Assembly (NCBI RefSeq): GCF_000372825.1
Contig: NZ_KB910516.1
Coordinates: 1,024,011-1,088,010, forward strand
From: Methylobacterium sp. 77
Lineage (GTDB): Bacteria > Pseudomonadota > Alphaproteobacteria > Rhizobiales > Beijerinckiaceae
Reading direction: 5' to 3'
DNA: 64,000 nt
The translations under genes and the position numbers were made by a program. Below, one piece after another: positions 36,747-44,735 of this stretch (position 1 is its first letter; each line of letters begins with the position of its first letter). Below the pieces are notes generated by a model, which was given only the letters and a program-made list of their open reading frames with translations, ran no database searches and was not told the DNA's origin.

Positions 36747-37321
36747 GCGGCGGCCTTTACGATGCCGAAGCCGGGGCCGCGGATCACGATCTCGCCAGCG
36801 TAGGAAGCGGCGAAGTCGGGAAAGGCCGCATCCACCAGCCCCGACCGAGCGAGATCGGACAGGCTTGCCCCCGCCGGCCGGTCGATGGATTTCACCAGGA
36901 TGCAGCGAGGCGCCTGGAGCTCGGTGGCGAGCCAGAGGGCGAGGCTGTCCGAACTGACGTTCCAGCTCTCGGCAATGGCCCGATGGCCGGCCTTCAGCGC
37001 GACCGGGTCCCAGATGCAGGGTGCTTCGGCCGAGCTGGCCTCGGCCACGCTGCGCACGATGGACAAGCGCGGCTCGATCTCGCGGAACACCTCCGCCATC
37101 CGACCCATGGCCTCGAGGGCGAGGCGATGGGCGAGGGCGTCAGACAACGCAAGTCGCCCCTGGACCAGCCGCACCGCATCGGCGAACGGGCCACCGCCCG
37201 GGACGATGACACAGGGGCCCTCTTTCCCATTCCGCAAGTCGGCGAGGACGCTCCTCAAGCGCTCGGGCTCCGACAGCAGGCTGCCGCCGAGCTTCACCAC
37301 ATCGGCGCGCGCGCCCATCAT
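36743..37321 (-). CDS. MfnE-like amino acid kinase family protein (methylofuran biosynthesis)
   Basis: 192-residue amino-acid-kinase fold protein: VVKLGGSLLSEPERLRSVL, VIVPGGGPFADAVRL, WNVSSDSLALWLATEL and ILVKSIDRPAG. The archaeal relative MfnE phosphorylates the aminomethylfuran phosphate. Formerly annotated aspartokinase-like uridylate kinase and orf20. Sits between mfnB (overlap 4 bases) and the DHPS-like gene (overlap 4). Two adjacent ATGs (37321, 37318) are possible starts. Confidence 0.85.
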   Translation of the reverse strand: MMGARADVVKLGGSLLSEPERLRSVLADLRNGKEGPCVIVPGGGPFADAVRLVQGRLALSDALAHRLALEAMGRMAEVFREIEPRLSIVRSVAEASSAEAPCIWDPVALKAGHRAIAESWNVSSDSLALWLATELQAPRCILVKSIDRPAGASLSDLARSGLVDAAFPDFAASYAGEIVIRGPGFGIVKAAA

Positions 37322-38025
37322 GCGGCGTCCCGCCGGTCGAGCTCGCGAAGAGCGCGAACGGCCAGGGCCACGCGCTCGGGATCGAGGCCGCGCGTGCGGT
37401 CGCTCCGGTCGCAGAGGCCGCCGCGAAAACCGAGATAATCCGGTCCGTGCGCCGCGAGGATCGCGATGTCGGCAATGGCCAGCGATCCCGCGAGGCCGGA
37501 GAGCAGGCCGTGATCGCGCGCCTTTCGGGCGAAGGCGGAGAGGCGAGAGGCGGGCAGGAGATCGGTGAGGCGCCGGCCATCCTTGCCCGCGGTATCGATC
37601 ATCACCCCGGCGAATCCGGCCTCGGCGAGACGGGCGACCAGATCCTCCGGGATCGGCACTTCGGCGAAGAGGACCGCGATCAGCCGACCGGGAGCCGCCT
37701 GCGCGGCGGCGGCGAGGGCGGCGGCGTCGAAGTCAGGCCTGACCGCAACCTTGACGTAGCCGATCCCGGTCGCCGCCATCGCCGCCACGTCGGTGGCCAG
37801 CGAGGAAGCGTCCATCGGCTCGCCGGCAACGGCGCTGCTGACGGCCTTGCCCGCGATGGCCGCGACGATGGCTCGGACCGTCTCCGTCGGCAGGGCGCCG
37901 AGAGCGCCGCGTTCGGGATCCTTGGCGTCGACCAGGTCGGCGCCCGCCGCCATGGCCATCGCGGCTTCGCCCGCATCGCGGACGCTGACGAGAAGGCGGG
38001 GACGCGGGTTTGCTTGCGGTGACAT
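37318..38025 (-). CDS. mfnB: (5-formylfuran-3-yl)methyl phosphate synthase, MfnB-type
   Basis: 235-residue DUF556 protein: LLVSVRDAGEAAMAMAAGAD with the Schiff-base-region VDAKDPERGALGALP, GYVKVAVRPDF, MIDTAGKDGRRLTDLL and YLGFRGGLC. The TIM-barrel enzyme condenses two glyceraldehyde-3-phosphates into the furan precursor, K in VDAK being the catalytic-type lysine. It is the first gene of the four-gene leftward operon (mfnB, MfnE-like, DHPS-like, DUF447). ATG 38025 fits the family start. Confidence 0.88.
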   Translation of the reverse strand: MSPQANPRPRLLVSVRDAGEAAMAMAAGADLVDAKDPERGALGALPTETVRAIVAAIAGKAVSSAVAGEPMDASSLATDVAAMAATGIGYVKVAVRPDFDAAALAAAAQAAPGRLIAVLFAEVPIPEDLVARLAEAGFAGVMIDTAGKDGRRLTDLLPASRLSAFARKARDHGLLSGLAGSLAIADIAILAAHGPDYLGFRGGLCDRSDRTRGLDPERVALAVRALRELDRRDAA

Positions 38026-38071
38026 CGGTTTCAACGTGGACTTCTCGAGCACAAACTTCGGCAACGGAGAT

Positions 38072-38617
38072 TCAGGATCGGTTGGGCAAGGGTTCGGCCA
38101 GAAGACGGTTCTTGACCACCCATCGCATCGCATGGGCCCATGTGTCGTCGGTATCGGCCCGGATCACGACCTGTCCGCCGCGCACGACCTTTCCGGTCGC
38201 GGTATCCGAGATCAGGACATAGAGATTGAAGATCTGGTTGGACCCCTTCTCGACGTAACCGTTCACGGCGAGATTGGCGCCCAGGGTCTTGGCGATGGTG
38301 GCGGCGCATCCCTCGCACTTGAACAGGGGCGCCTGCTTGGTGATCTCGACGGCCTGCGGCGACACGTCCACATCCTCCACGGCCCCGCCGGCGACGAGCG
38401 CCTTGCGCAACTCCTCCGTGACCAGCGCGAGGCGGCGAACCTCGTCCGGCCGGGCCTTGCGACCGCCGACGACGCCCGGATCGTTGAGCTCGATCCCGAA
38501 GATCGCGGCTTTGTCCGGCGCTGCCGCTGCCGGCCCTGCCAGAGCCGGGACGAGGGCGAGCGCGGCGGCGAGGGACGTGGCGAGGGACGTGGCGCGTCCA
38601 GAGCGGATTAAGGACAT
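38072..38617 (-). CDS. Exported DUF2380/DUF3280-type protein
   Basis: 181 residues with signal peptide (LAAALALVPALAGPAAAA) and a domain typified by KAAIFGIELNDPGVVGG, a CxxC pair (KCEGCAATIAKTLGANL) and YVLISDTATGKVVRGGQ near the C-terminus. Proteins of this type accompany PQQ-dependent dehydrogenase loci. It diverges from lutA (229 bases) and precedes mfnB by 46 bases. Function unknown; periplasmic role in methanol oxidation or metal acquisition is inferred from location. Confidence 0.75.
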   Translation of the reverse strand: MSLIRSGRATSLATSLAAALALVPALAGPAAAAPDKAAIFGIELNDPGVVGGRKARPDEVRRLALVTEELRKALVAGGAVEDVDVSPQAVEITKQAPLFKCEGCAATIAKTLGANLAVNGYVEKGSNQIFNLYVLISDTATGKVVRGGQVVIRADTDDTWAHAMRWVVKNRLLAEPLPNRS

Positions 38618-38846
38618 GGCGAACCTGTGTCACGATCGATGCGGCCTGCGGCGAACACCGCGCCCATGCCTTGAAAGTCGAGCAGTGCCCGGATTTGGCA
38701 AGGCGTGCAAATCGGAGATCCGCGCCTCGGTCCTGAATGGATCGGATCGCGCCCCGGCGGGTGGGCGACGCGGCGCCGAGCCTTAGCATTCCCTTATGCT
38801 TCCGTGATTGAGCGCATGCGCGCAATGTTGTTAGCGTGCCGACCTC

Positions 38847-40082
38847 ATGAACGCATTGCTCTTTTCCCGATCCACCGCCCTCGCCCTCACGCTCGGCCTC
38901 GGCGGCACGGTGTCCCTCGCAGGCCCTGCATCGGCGCAGGAACCTCCGGCCTCCGCGCAAGCGGCGGACGCGCCCTCGGGCGATACCCATATCGGTCTGA
39001 TCTACCGGCCGGAAATCGCGCCCTCCTCCTACGATGCGGAAGCCGCGCCGGAGGATGAGGGCGTCGCGGGCGCTCGCATGGCGATCAAGGACAACAACAC
39101 GACGGGGCGCTTCACCAAGCAGACCTACGCCCTCGACGAGGTCGCCCTCACGGACGGGAAAAGCGCGATCGATGCCGCCCGCGATCTCGTGGGCAAGGGG
39201 ATCCGCTATCTCGTCCTGGCGCTGCCGGCCGACGAGGTCCTGGCTGTCGCCGACGCGATCAAGGGGGAGGGCGTGACGATCTTCAACACGGCCGCCCCCG
39301 ACGACCGCCTGCGCGGAGCCGATTGCCGGAAGAACGTCTTCCACGTCATCCCCAGCCGGGCGATGCAGACCGATGCGCTGGCGCAGTTCTTCACGCTGAT
39401 GCGCTGGCGCAAGATGTTCCTGATCATCGGCCCCCAGGACAACGACAAGCTCTATGCCGATGCGTTCAGGGCCTCGGCGAAGAAGTTCTCGCTGAAGATC
39501 ACGGCCGAGAAGCCCTGGACCTTCGGGCCGCTCGCCAAGGCGCGCGGGGACACGCCGACCCGCTCGGAGGCGATGGTCTTCACCCGCGGCGTCGATTACG
39601 ACCTCGCCATCGTCGCCGACGAGGCCAATGATTGGGGCGACTACGTTCCTTTCCGCACGGTGGACCCCCGTCCCGTCGCGGGGACCCAAGGTCTCATCGC
39701 CGCCACCTGGCATCCAACCCTGGAGACCTGGGGCGCGGCGCAGGCACAGAACCGATTCCGGCGCCTTTCGGGCCGGTTGATGCGCCCGCTCGACTATCAG
39801 GTCTGGGCGGCCGTGCGCTCGGTGGGCGAGGCGGCGACACAGAAGAAGACCGCCGACCCGGCCGTTCTCTCGGCCTATTTCGCCGACCCTGCCTTCAGCC
39901 TGCCGGCCTACAAGGGCGTCTCGCTGAACTACCGGCCCTGGGATCATCAGCTACGCCAGCCGATCATCGTGGTTCAGCCCAAAGCCATGGTCACCGTAGC
40001 GCCCGAACAGGGATTCACCCACCAGCGCACGCCCCTCGATACGCTCGGCGTCGATCTGCCCGAGACGACGTGCAAGTTCTGA
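38847..40082 (+). CDS. lutA: LutA, periplasmic substrate-binding protein of the lanthanide uptake ABC system
   Basis: 411 residues with signal peptide ending PASAQEPPA. The body matches the substrate-binding family linked to PQQ-dependent alcohol dehydrogenase ABC systems: THIGLIYRPEIAPSSYDAEA, DNNTTGRFTKQTYAL, DGKSAIDAARDLVGKGIRYL and FRRLSGRLMRPLDYQVW. First gene of the cluster (lutA-B-C-D-E-F-G-H). Presumably binds a lanthanide complex or scaffolds its transfer; direct metal ligands were not identified by eye. Confidence 0.87.
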   Translation: MNALLFSRSTALALTLGLGGTVSLAGPASAQEPPASAQAADAPSGDTHIGLIYRPEIAPSSYDAEAAPEDEGVAGARMAIKDNNTTGRFTKQTYALDEVALTDGKSAIDAARDLVGKGIRYLVLALPADEVLAVADAIKGEGVTIFNTAAPDDRLRGADCRKNVFHVIPSRAMQTDALAQFFTLMRWRKMFLIIGPQDNDKLYADAFRASAKKFSLKITAEKPWTFGPLAKARGDTPTRSEAMVFTRGVDYDLAIVADEANDWGDYVPFRTVDPRPVAGTQGLIAATWHPTLETWGAAQAQNRFRRLSGRLMRPLDYQVWAAVRSVGEAATQKKTADPAVLSAYFADPAFSLPAYKGVSLNYRPWDHQLRQPIIVVQPKAMVTVAPEQGFTHQRTPLDTLGVDLPETTCKF

Positions 40083-40236
40083 CGACGTTCGAGTTTTGAC
40101 GATCTGCCGGTTTTCCTGATCGTCCTGCGGCAAGACGCTTGCCTTCCCCGTGCAGGCATGCGCTCCCCGTGCGGACAAACTGCACTATAATCACGGTCAA
40201 TCGCGCGAAGAAGCGATGCCCCAGGGAGAAGACGGA

Positions 40237-41223
40237 ATGAGCCTCGGCTTCAAGGCAGGCGTGTGTGTGGTCGCCCTCGTCGGTGCGACGGTGGGTGTGA
40301 GCGCCTCCGCGCAGGCCTACACGGTCTACGTGACCAACGAGAAGGGCAACACCGTCAGCGTCATCGACACGACGACCATGGCCGTGACCGGGACCTGGAA
40401 GGTCGGACGTCGCCCGCGCGGGGTAACGACCAGCAAGGACGGCAAGGAGCTGTTCGTCTGCGCCAGCGACGACGACCGCATCGACGTGCTCGATACCGCC
40501 ACCGGCAAGGTGGTGCGCTCGCTCCGTTCCGGCCCCGATCCGGAGCAGTTCATCCTGGGACCGGGCGGCAACCCGCTCTACGTCGCCAACGAGGATGACA
40601 GCCAGGTCACGGTCATCGACATCGAGAAGAACAAGGTTCTCGCCGAAGTGCCCGTCGGTGTGGAGCCGGAGGGAATGGGCCTGTCGCCGGACGGCAAGAT
40701 CCTGGTGAACACCTCCGAGACCACCAACATGGCGCATTTCATCGACACCACCACGTTCCAGGTGATCGACAACGTGCTGGTGGATGCGCGGCCGCGCTTC
40801 GCCGAGTTTACCGCGGATGGGAAGTTCCTCTGGGTTTCGGCCGAGGTCGGCGGCACGATCAGCATCATCGACGTCGCCGCGCGGCGGGTGATCAAGAAGA
40901 TCACCTTCAAGATCCCGGGCGTGAACGACGAGGCGATCCAGCCGGTGGGCATCCGCATCACCAAGGACGGCACGAAGGCCTTCGCGGCCCTCGGCCCGGC
41001 CAACCGCATCGCGGTGATCGATACCAAGACCTACGAGGTCGAGAAATACCTGCCCGTGGGCCAGCGCGTGTGGCAGCTCGCCTTCACTCCGGACCAGAAG
41101 TACCTGTTCTCCACCAATGGCTCGTCCAACGACGTCTCGGTGGTGGATGTGGAGGCGAACAAGGTCATCAAGAGCATCCCGGTCGGGTTGCTGCCCTGGG
41201 GCGTGGCGGTCTCGCCGAACTGA
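40237..41223 (+). CDS. lutB: LutB, exported YVTN beta-propeller protein
   Basis: 328 residues, signal peptide (AGVCVVALVGATVGVSASAQ) followed by YVTN repeats: YVTNEKGNTVSVIDTTTM, DGKELFVCASDDDRIDVLDT, NPLYVANEDDSQVTVIDIEK, KYLFSTNGSSNDVSVVDVE. Acidic loops on the propeller could contact metal. AGGGAG precedes ATG 40237; a longer frame to 40150 lacks signal character. Related to the propeller protein at 32806. Confidence 0.87.
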   Translation: MSLGFKAGVCVVALVGATVGVSASAQAYTVYVTNEKGNTVSVIDTTTMAVTGTWKVGRRPRGVTTSKDGKELFVCASDDDRIDVLDTATGKVVRSLRSGPDPEQFILGPGGNPLYVANEDDSQVTVIDIEKNKVLAEVPVGVEPEGMGLSPDGKILVNTSETTNMAHFIDTTTFQVIDNVLVDARPRFAEFTADGKFLWVSAEVGGTISIIDVAARRVIKKITFKIPGVNDEAIQPVGIRITKDGTKAFAALGPANRIAVIDTKTYEVEKYLPVGQRVWQLAFTPDQKYLFSTNGSSNDVSVVDVEANKVIKSIPVGLLPWGVAVSPN

Positions 41224-41350
41224 CCGTGTCGTCGAACGGGGCCGGCATTCCGGGACGCTGCAGGCGAGCCCCGGAAGCGGCACGGCCCGAGTCCGAATGC
41301 GTCGAGACAATCAGCGACCGCCTCAAGGCGGCGAAAGGGAGGACGACAAC

Positions 41351-41785
41351 ATGAAGCGGACGATGTGGGCGAGTGCCCTCGCCCTGGCGGTCCTGCTCGG
41401 CGCCGGGCCGGCCGGCGCCCTCGACCTCACGAAGAAGCGCTCCAACCTGCCCGACCTCGTCCTCGGCAACGAGGAGGGCAACGATTTCGTGGTCGAGAAC
41501 AAGGAGATCGAGCTCGAATCCGGCAAGGCCTATCGCCTGCGCATCGTCGCCAAGGGCCGGCAGGAATATAAGTTCTATGCCACCGAGTTCTTCCGCAACA
41601 TCTGGTTCAACCAGATCGTGATCCAGCATCTCGAGATCCACGGCAGCGGTCCGCCGGACCATCTCGAATTCGACGATCCGGGCGAGATCGCGATCGAGTT
41701 CGTCACGATCAAGCCGGGCGAATATCCCTGGTCGATCCATGGACTCGAGTCCAAGGGCATGACCGGCAAGTTCATCGTCAAGTAA
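41351..41785 (+). CDS. lutC: LutC, small exported cupredoxin-like protein
   Basis: 144 residues, signal peptide cleaved after GPAGA. The mature protein is acidic with beta-rich pattern (NDFVVENKEIELESGKAYRL, HGSGPPDHLEFDDPGEIAIE, GEYPWSIHGLESKGMTGKF), resembling a cupredoxin fold but lacking cysteine, so no classical type-1 copper site; acidic residues suggest possible hard-metal binding. Third gene of the lut cluster, 127 bases after lutB, 30 before lutD. Letter assigned by gene order, not sequence comparison. Confidence 0.7.
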   Translation: MKRTMWASALALAVLLGAGPAGALDLTKKRSNLPDLVLGNEEGNDFVVENKEIELESGKAYRLRIVAKGRQEYKFYATEFFRNIWFNQIVIQHLEIHGSGPPDHLEFDDPGEIAIEFVTIKPGEYPWSIHGLESKGMTGKFIVK

Positions 41786-41815
41786 GTCCGTATCGAACCA
41801 GGGCAGGGCACCAGC

Positions 41816-42058
41816 ATGCGTCTTCTCATCCCCACGATCGCCCTCCTCCTCGCCACCGGCCCGGCCTTGGCCGATGACAAGGCCGCCTGTGCCGAGGGCG
41901 TCGCCATGATCAAGGACGCCATCGCCAAGGGCCCGTCGGAGGCGGCCGCGCCGAAGCTGAAGAAGGCCCTGCGCGTGGCCGAGCGCGAGCAGGGCGAGGG
42001 CGAGTTCGACGAGTGCCTCGACGCCGTCGGCGACGCCAAGCGGGCGATGAAGCCGTGA
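41816..42058 (+). CDS. lutD: LutD, small exported helical protein
   Basis: 80 residues; signal peptide MRLLIPTIALLLATGPALA, then two predicted helices, one cysteine in each (CAEGVAMIKDAIAKG and GEGEFDECLDAVGDAKRAMK), rich in D/E. Stop overlaps the lutE GTG (GTGA). The gene after lutH (47376) encodes a longer protein with the same two-helix layout. Metal-related function is plausible from the acidic helices and operon; lut letter by position. Confidence 0.7.
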   Translation: MRLLIPTIALLLATGPALADDKAACAEGVAMIKDAIAKGPSEAAAPKLKKALRVAEREQGEGEFDECLDAVGDAKRAMKP

Positions 42059-42810
42059 GCGACGAAGCGGGCGCCAGCGCGGCCCTCGACGTGGCGGGCG
42101 TGAGCCATCGCTTCGGAGCACGCGCGGCTTTGTCCGATGTGTCGATCCGAGTGGAGCGGGGGCGTTTCATGGCTCTGCTCGGCCCTAACGGCGCCGGCAA
42201 GACCACGTTGTTCTCGGTGATTACCCGCCTTTACGCCAACCAGGACGGGCGGGTCTCGATCTTCGGCCACGGCCTCGACCGCGAGCCGTCCCGCGCATTG
42301 GCCCGGCTCGGCGTGGTGTTCCAGGCCCGGACGCTCGATACCGACCTCACCGTCGAGCAGAACCTCCTCTATCATGCCAGCCTGCATGGCATCGCGCGCC
42401 GGGCGGCCAAGGCTCGCATCGCGGTGCTGCTCGCCCGCGTCGGTCTCAGCGACCGGCGCGACGACAAGGTCCGCACGCTGTCCGGCGGCCAGTCGAGGCG
42501 CATCGAGATCGCGCGCTCGCTGGTGCATGAGCCCAAGCTCCTGCTGCTGGACGAGCCCACCGTGGGTCTCGATCTCGAATCACGCGCCGATATCGTCGCC
42601 ATCGTCCGCGCCCTGGTGCGAGAAGAAGGGCTGTCGGTCCTCTGGGCGACCCATATCTTCGAGGAGATCGACGGAGCCGACGATGCCGTCGTGCTCCATC
42701 GCGGGCGCATCGTCGCGCGCGGGACTGCCGGCTCCATCGCCCAAGGGGACGAAACTCTGGAAACCGCCTTCCGCCGCCTCGTCGCCGAACCGTCGAAGCA
42801 GGCCGCATGA
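42055..42810 (+). CDS. lutE: LutE, ABC transporter ATPase
   Basis: 251-residue ABC ATPase: Walker A GPNGAGKT (43-50), signature LSGGQSRRIEIAR, Walker B LLLLDEPTVGLDLE and the switch histidine in WATHIFEE. The GTG start at 42055 overlaps the lutD stop. Coupled by 4 bases to the permease gene. Of the ABC type linked with PQQ-dependent alcohol dehydrogenase loci, it supplies energy for lanthanide handling across the inner membrane. Confidence 0.9.
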   Translation: MSDEAGASAALDVAGVSHRFGARAALSDVSIRVERGRFMALLGPNGAGKTTLFSVITRLYANQDGRVSIFGHGLDREPSRALARLGVVFQARTLDTDLTVEQNLLYHASLHGIARRAAKARIAVLLARVGLSDRRDDKVRTLSGGQSRRIEIARSLVHEPKLLLLDEPTVGLDLESRADIVAIVRALVREEGLSVLWATHIFEEIDGADDAVVLHRGRIVARGTAGSIAQGDETLETAFRRLVAEPSKQAA

Positions 42811-43691
42811 CGCTTTCCCGAACAGATCCGACGCAAGCCAGCGTGGAGACGCCCGTTCCTCATCTCGGCCGCCTCGATGCGGTCGGCTATCTCATCTGCC
42901 TCGGCGGCATCGTCCGCCGCGAGCTTCTGCGCTTCTTCAATCAGAAGGAGCGGTTCTTCTCCGCCCTGGTGCGGCCGCTCGTCTGGCTGTTCATCTTCGC
43001 GGCGGGCTTCCGCAACACGCTCGGGGTCTCGATCGAGCCGCCCTACCAGACCTACGTCCTCTACGAGGTCTACGTGGTGCCGGGCCTCGCCGTGATGATC
43101 CAGCTCTTCAACGGCATGCAATCCTCGCTCTCGATGGTCTACGACCGCGAAGTCGGCTCGATGAAGGTGCTGCTGACGAGCCCTTATCCACGCTGGCTGC
43201 TGTTGCTCGCCAAGCTGATCGCCGGTGTCACCGTCTCGGTGGTGCAGGCCTATGCGTTCCTCGCCATCGCTTGGTTCTGGGAACTCGACATCCCCGCCAT
43301 CGGCTACGTCGCGGCGCTGCCGGCCTTCATCGCCTCGGGGCTGATGCTCGGCTCCATCGGCCTGCTGCTGTCCTCCATGGTCAAGCAGCTCGAGAACTTC
43401 GCCAGCGTCATGAACTTCGTGATCTTTCCGATGTTCTTCGCTTCCTCGGCACTCTACCCGCTCTGGCGGATCCGCGAATCGAGCGAGACGCTCTACATGA
43501 TCTGCATGGCCAACCCGTTCAGCCATGCCGTCCAACTCGTGCGCTTCGCCCTCTACGGGCAGTTCGAGCCCATGGCCTGCGCCGTCGTCGTAGGCACCAC
43601 CATCGCCTTCTTCACCCTCGCCGTGATCGCCTACGATCCCGGCCGCGGCATCATGGCCCGGCGCGGCGGACCGGCCGGAGACAATTCATGA
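42807..43691 (+). CDS. lutF: LutF, ABC-2 type permease
   Basis: 294-residue inner-membrane protein with six predicted helices, ABC-2 family: KERFFSALVRPLVWLFIFAA, YVVPGLAVMIQLFNGMQSSL, YDREVGSMKVLLTSPYPRWL and FASVMNFVIFPMFFASSALY. Overlaps lutE and lutG by 4 bases each, so it is translated with them. ABC-2 permeases are typically exporters, although this cluster is linked genetically with lanthanide uptake; direction of transport is not apparent from sequence. Confidence 0.9.
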   Translation: MTLSRTDPTQASVETPVPHLGRLDAVGYLICLGGIVRRELLRFFNQKERFFSALVRPLVWLFIFAAGFRNTLGVSIEPPYQTYVLYEVYVVPGLAVMIQLFNGMQSSLSMVYDREVGSMKVLLTSPYPRWLLLLAKLIAGVTVSVVQAYAFLAIAWFWELDIPAIGYVAALPAFIASGLMLGSIGLLLSSMVKQLENFASVMNFVIFPMFFASSALYPLWRIRESSETLYMICMANPFSHAVQLVRFALYGQFEPMACAVVVGTTIAFFTLAVIAYDPGRGIMARRGGPAGDNS

Positions 43692-44314
43692 CCCTATCAC
43701 GCACCCTGCTGCTCGCCCTCACGGCCACCGGCCTGATGTCGGGACACGCCCTCGCCCAGCCCAAGGCGGACCCGGACTGGCCCTGCGTTCAGCGCAAGGT
43801 CTCGACCCTGAGCCCGGGCACGGTCTGGACCGGCCCGGATCTCGCCGAGGCCGGCCCCTGGGGCGACGATTTCGAGGCGGCATCGCTCGCTCAGAAAATC
43901 GCCTCGCGACGCACCGAGTTGAGCGAAGTCGACCCCCTGCTCGACGCGTTCGTCGCCAAGGCCGGTGACGAGAAGGCCAAGCGCCTGACCCGCGTTTTCG
44001 CCGGCGTGTTCGAGGTGGTGAACAACGAGCGCGGCCGGGTCATCGGCGGGATCGCGCGCTATGCCCAGGGTCAGCGGCGGATGGCCGAGCGCATCCGGCA
44101 GGAGGCCGATCAGATCAGTTCGGTGAAGGACGGCCCCGGCGCCAACGACGCCCGCGAGATGCCCAAGGAAGCCTCGGATCTGGAGACGAAGTTCGCCTGG
44201 GACCGGCGCATCTTCCAAGAACGCAGCCAGTCCCTGAGCTATGTCTGCGAAGTACCGACCCTGCTGGAACAGCGCCTCGGCGAGGTCGCCCGCAAGATTC
44301 AGGCACGCCTCTGA
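43688..44314 (+). CDS. lutG: LutG, exported protein of the lut cluster
   Basis: 208 residues with signal peptide ending GHALAQ, then PKADPDWPCVQRKVSTLSPG, a charged helical middle (RRTELSEVDPLLDAFVAKAG, RGRVIGGIARYAQGQRRMAE) and a second cysteine near SYVCEVPTLLEQ. The two cysteines could form a disulfide. No characterised domain. Ends 42 bases before a strong terminator, which closes the lutA-G transcript and separates it from lutH. Confidence 0.78.
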   Translation: MTLSRTLLLALTATGLMSGHALAQPKADPDWPCVQRKVSTLSPGTVWTGPDLAEAGPWGDDFEAASLAQKIASRRTELSEVDPLLDAFVAKAGDEKAKRLTRVFAGVFEVVNNERGRVIGGIARYAQGQRRMAERIRQEADQISSVKDGPGANDAREMPKEASDLETKFAWDRRIFQERSQSLSYVCEVPTLLEQRLGEVARKIQARL

Positions 44315-44353
44315 TCCGACATCTCGATACGTCGACGCATCGCAGTCGCTCGT

Positions 44354-44599
44354 TCAGGCCCGCCGGTCCCTCCGGCGGGCCTTTTTACTGGCCTCCCCCG
44401 TGAGCGATCGCTCACGTTCGATTCGCGCGACTTCCGCAACGATCCACCACGTCCGGAAGTCCTCATTAATCCGCTCGATGGCGGAAATTATTCCGGCAGC
44501 ATCGATTGCCAAATCGTCCCGCGCTGCGTTCCTATTGATCCCGAAGTCTTTGTAATATCTGGCAAATCGTGTTGCTCGGAGATCACGCGCCGGCGCCAT
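44354..44599 (-). CDS. Possible orphan or decayed gene in the lutG-lutH gap
   Basis: 81-residue minus-strand frame, helical and amphipathic in character (FARYYKDFGINRNAARDDLA, IISAIERINEDFRTWWIVAE). Codon and base composition are less GC-rich than everything around, suggesting foreign origin. The frame overlaps the lutG terminator at its 3' end and no strong Shine-Dalgarno sequence was found, so it may be a remnant. No family recognised. It occupies most of the 421-base lutG-lutH gap. Confidence 0.35.
   Translation of the reverse strand: MAPARDLRATRFARYYKDFGINRNAARDDLAIDAAGIISAIERINEDFRTWWIVAEVARIERERSLTGEASKKARRRDRRA
44357..44386 (+). terminator. Intrinsic terminator after lutG
   Basis: Ten-base stem GGCCCGCCGG / CCGGCGGGCC, loop TCCCT, then five T. 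Ends the lutA-lutG operon. Confidence 0.92.
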
Positions 44600-44735
44600 C
44601 TCGACAGGATCCCTATGAGAATGGGTGGATCCCCTCACCACTGGATTGTCCGAGCCCGATACGCCCCGCAACAATGAGCAACGAGCCGGAAAAAACCCGG
44701 CCACGCCGGTAAAAGAAATCGAAGGGTCTCGGGAC

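Noticed and set aside
38031..39947. 638-residue minus-strand open frame across lutA
   Set aside because: Opposes a clear signal-peptide gene (lutA) and the DUF2380-type gene; composition is that of a GC-skew shadow.
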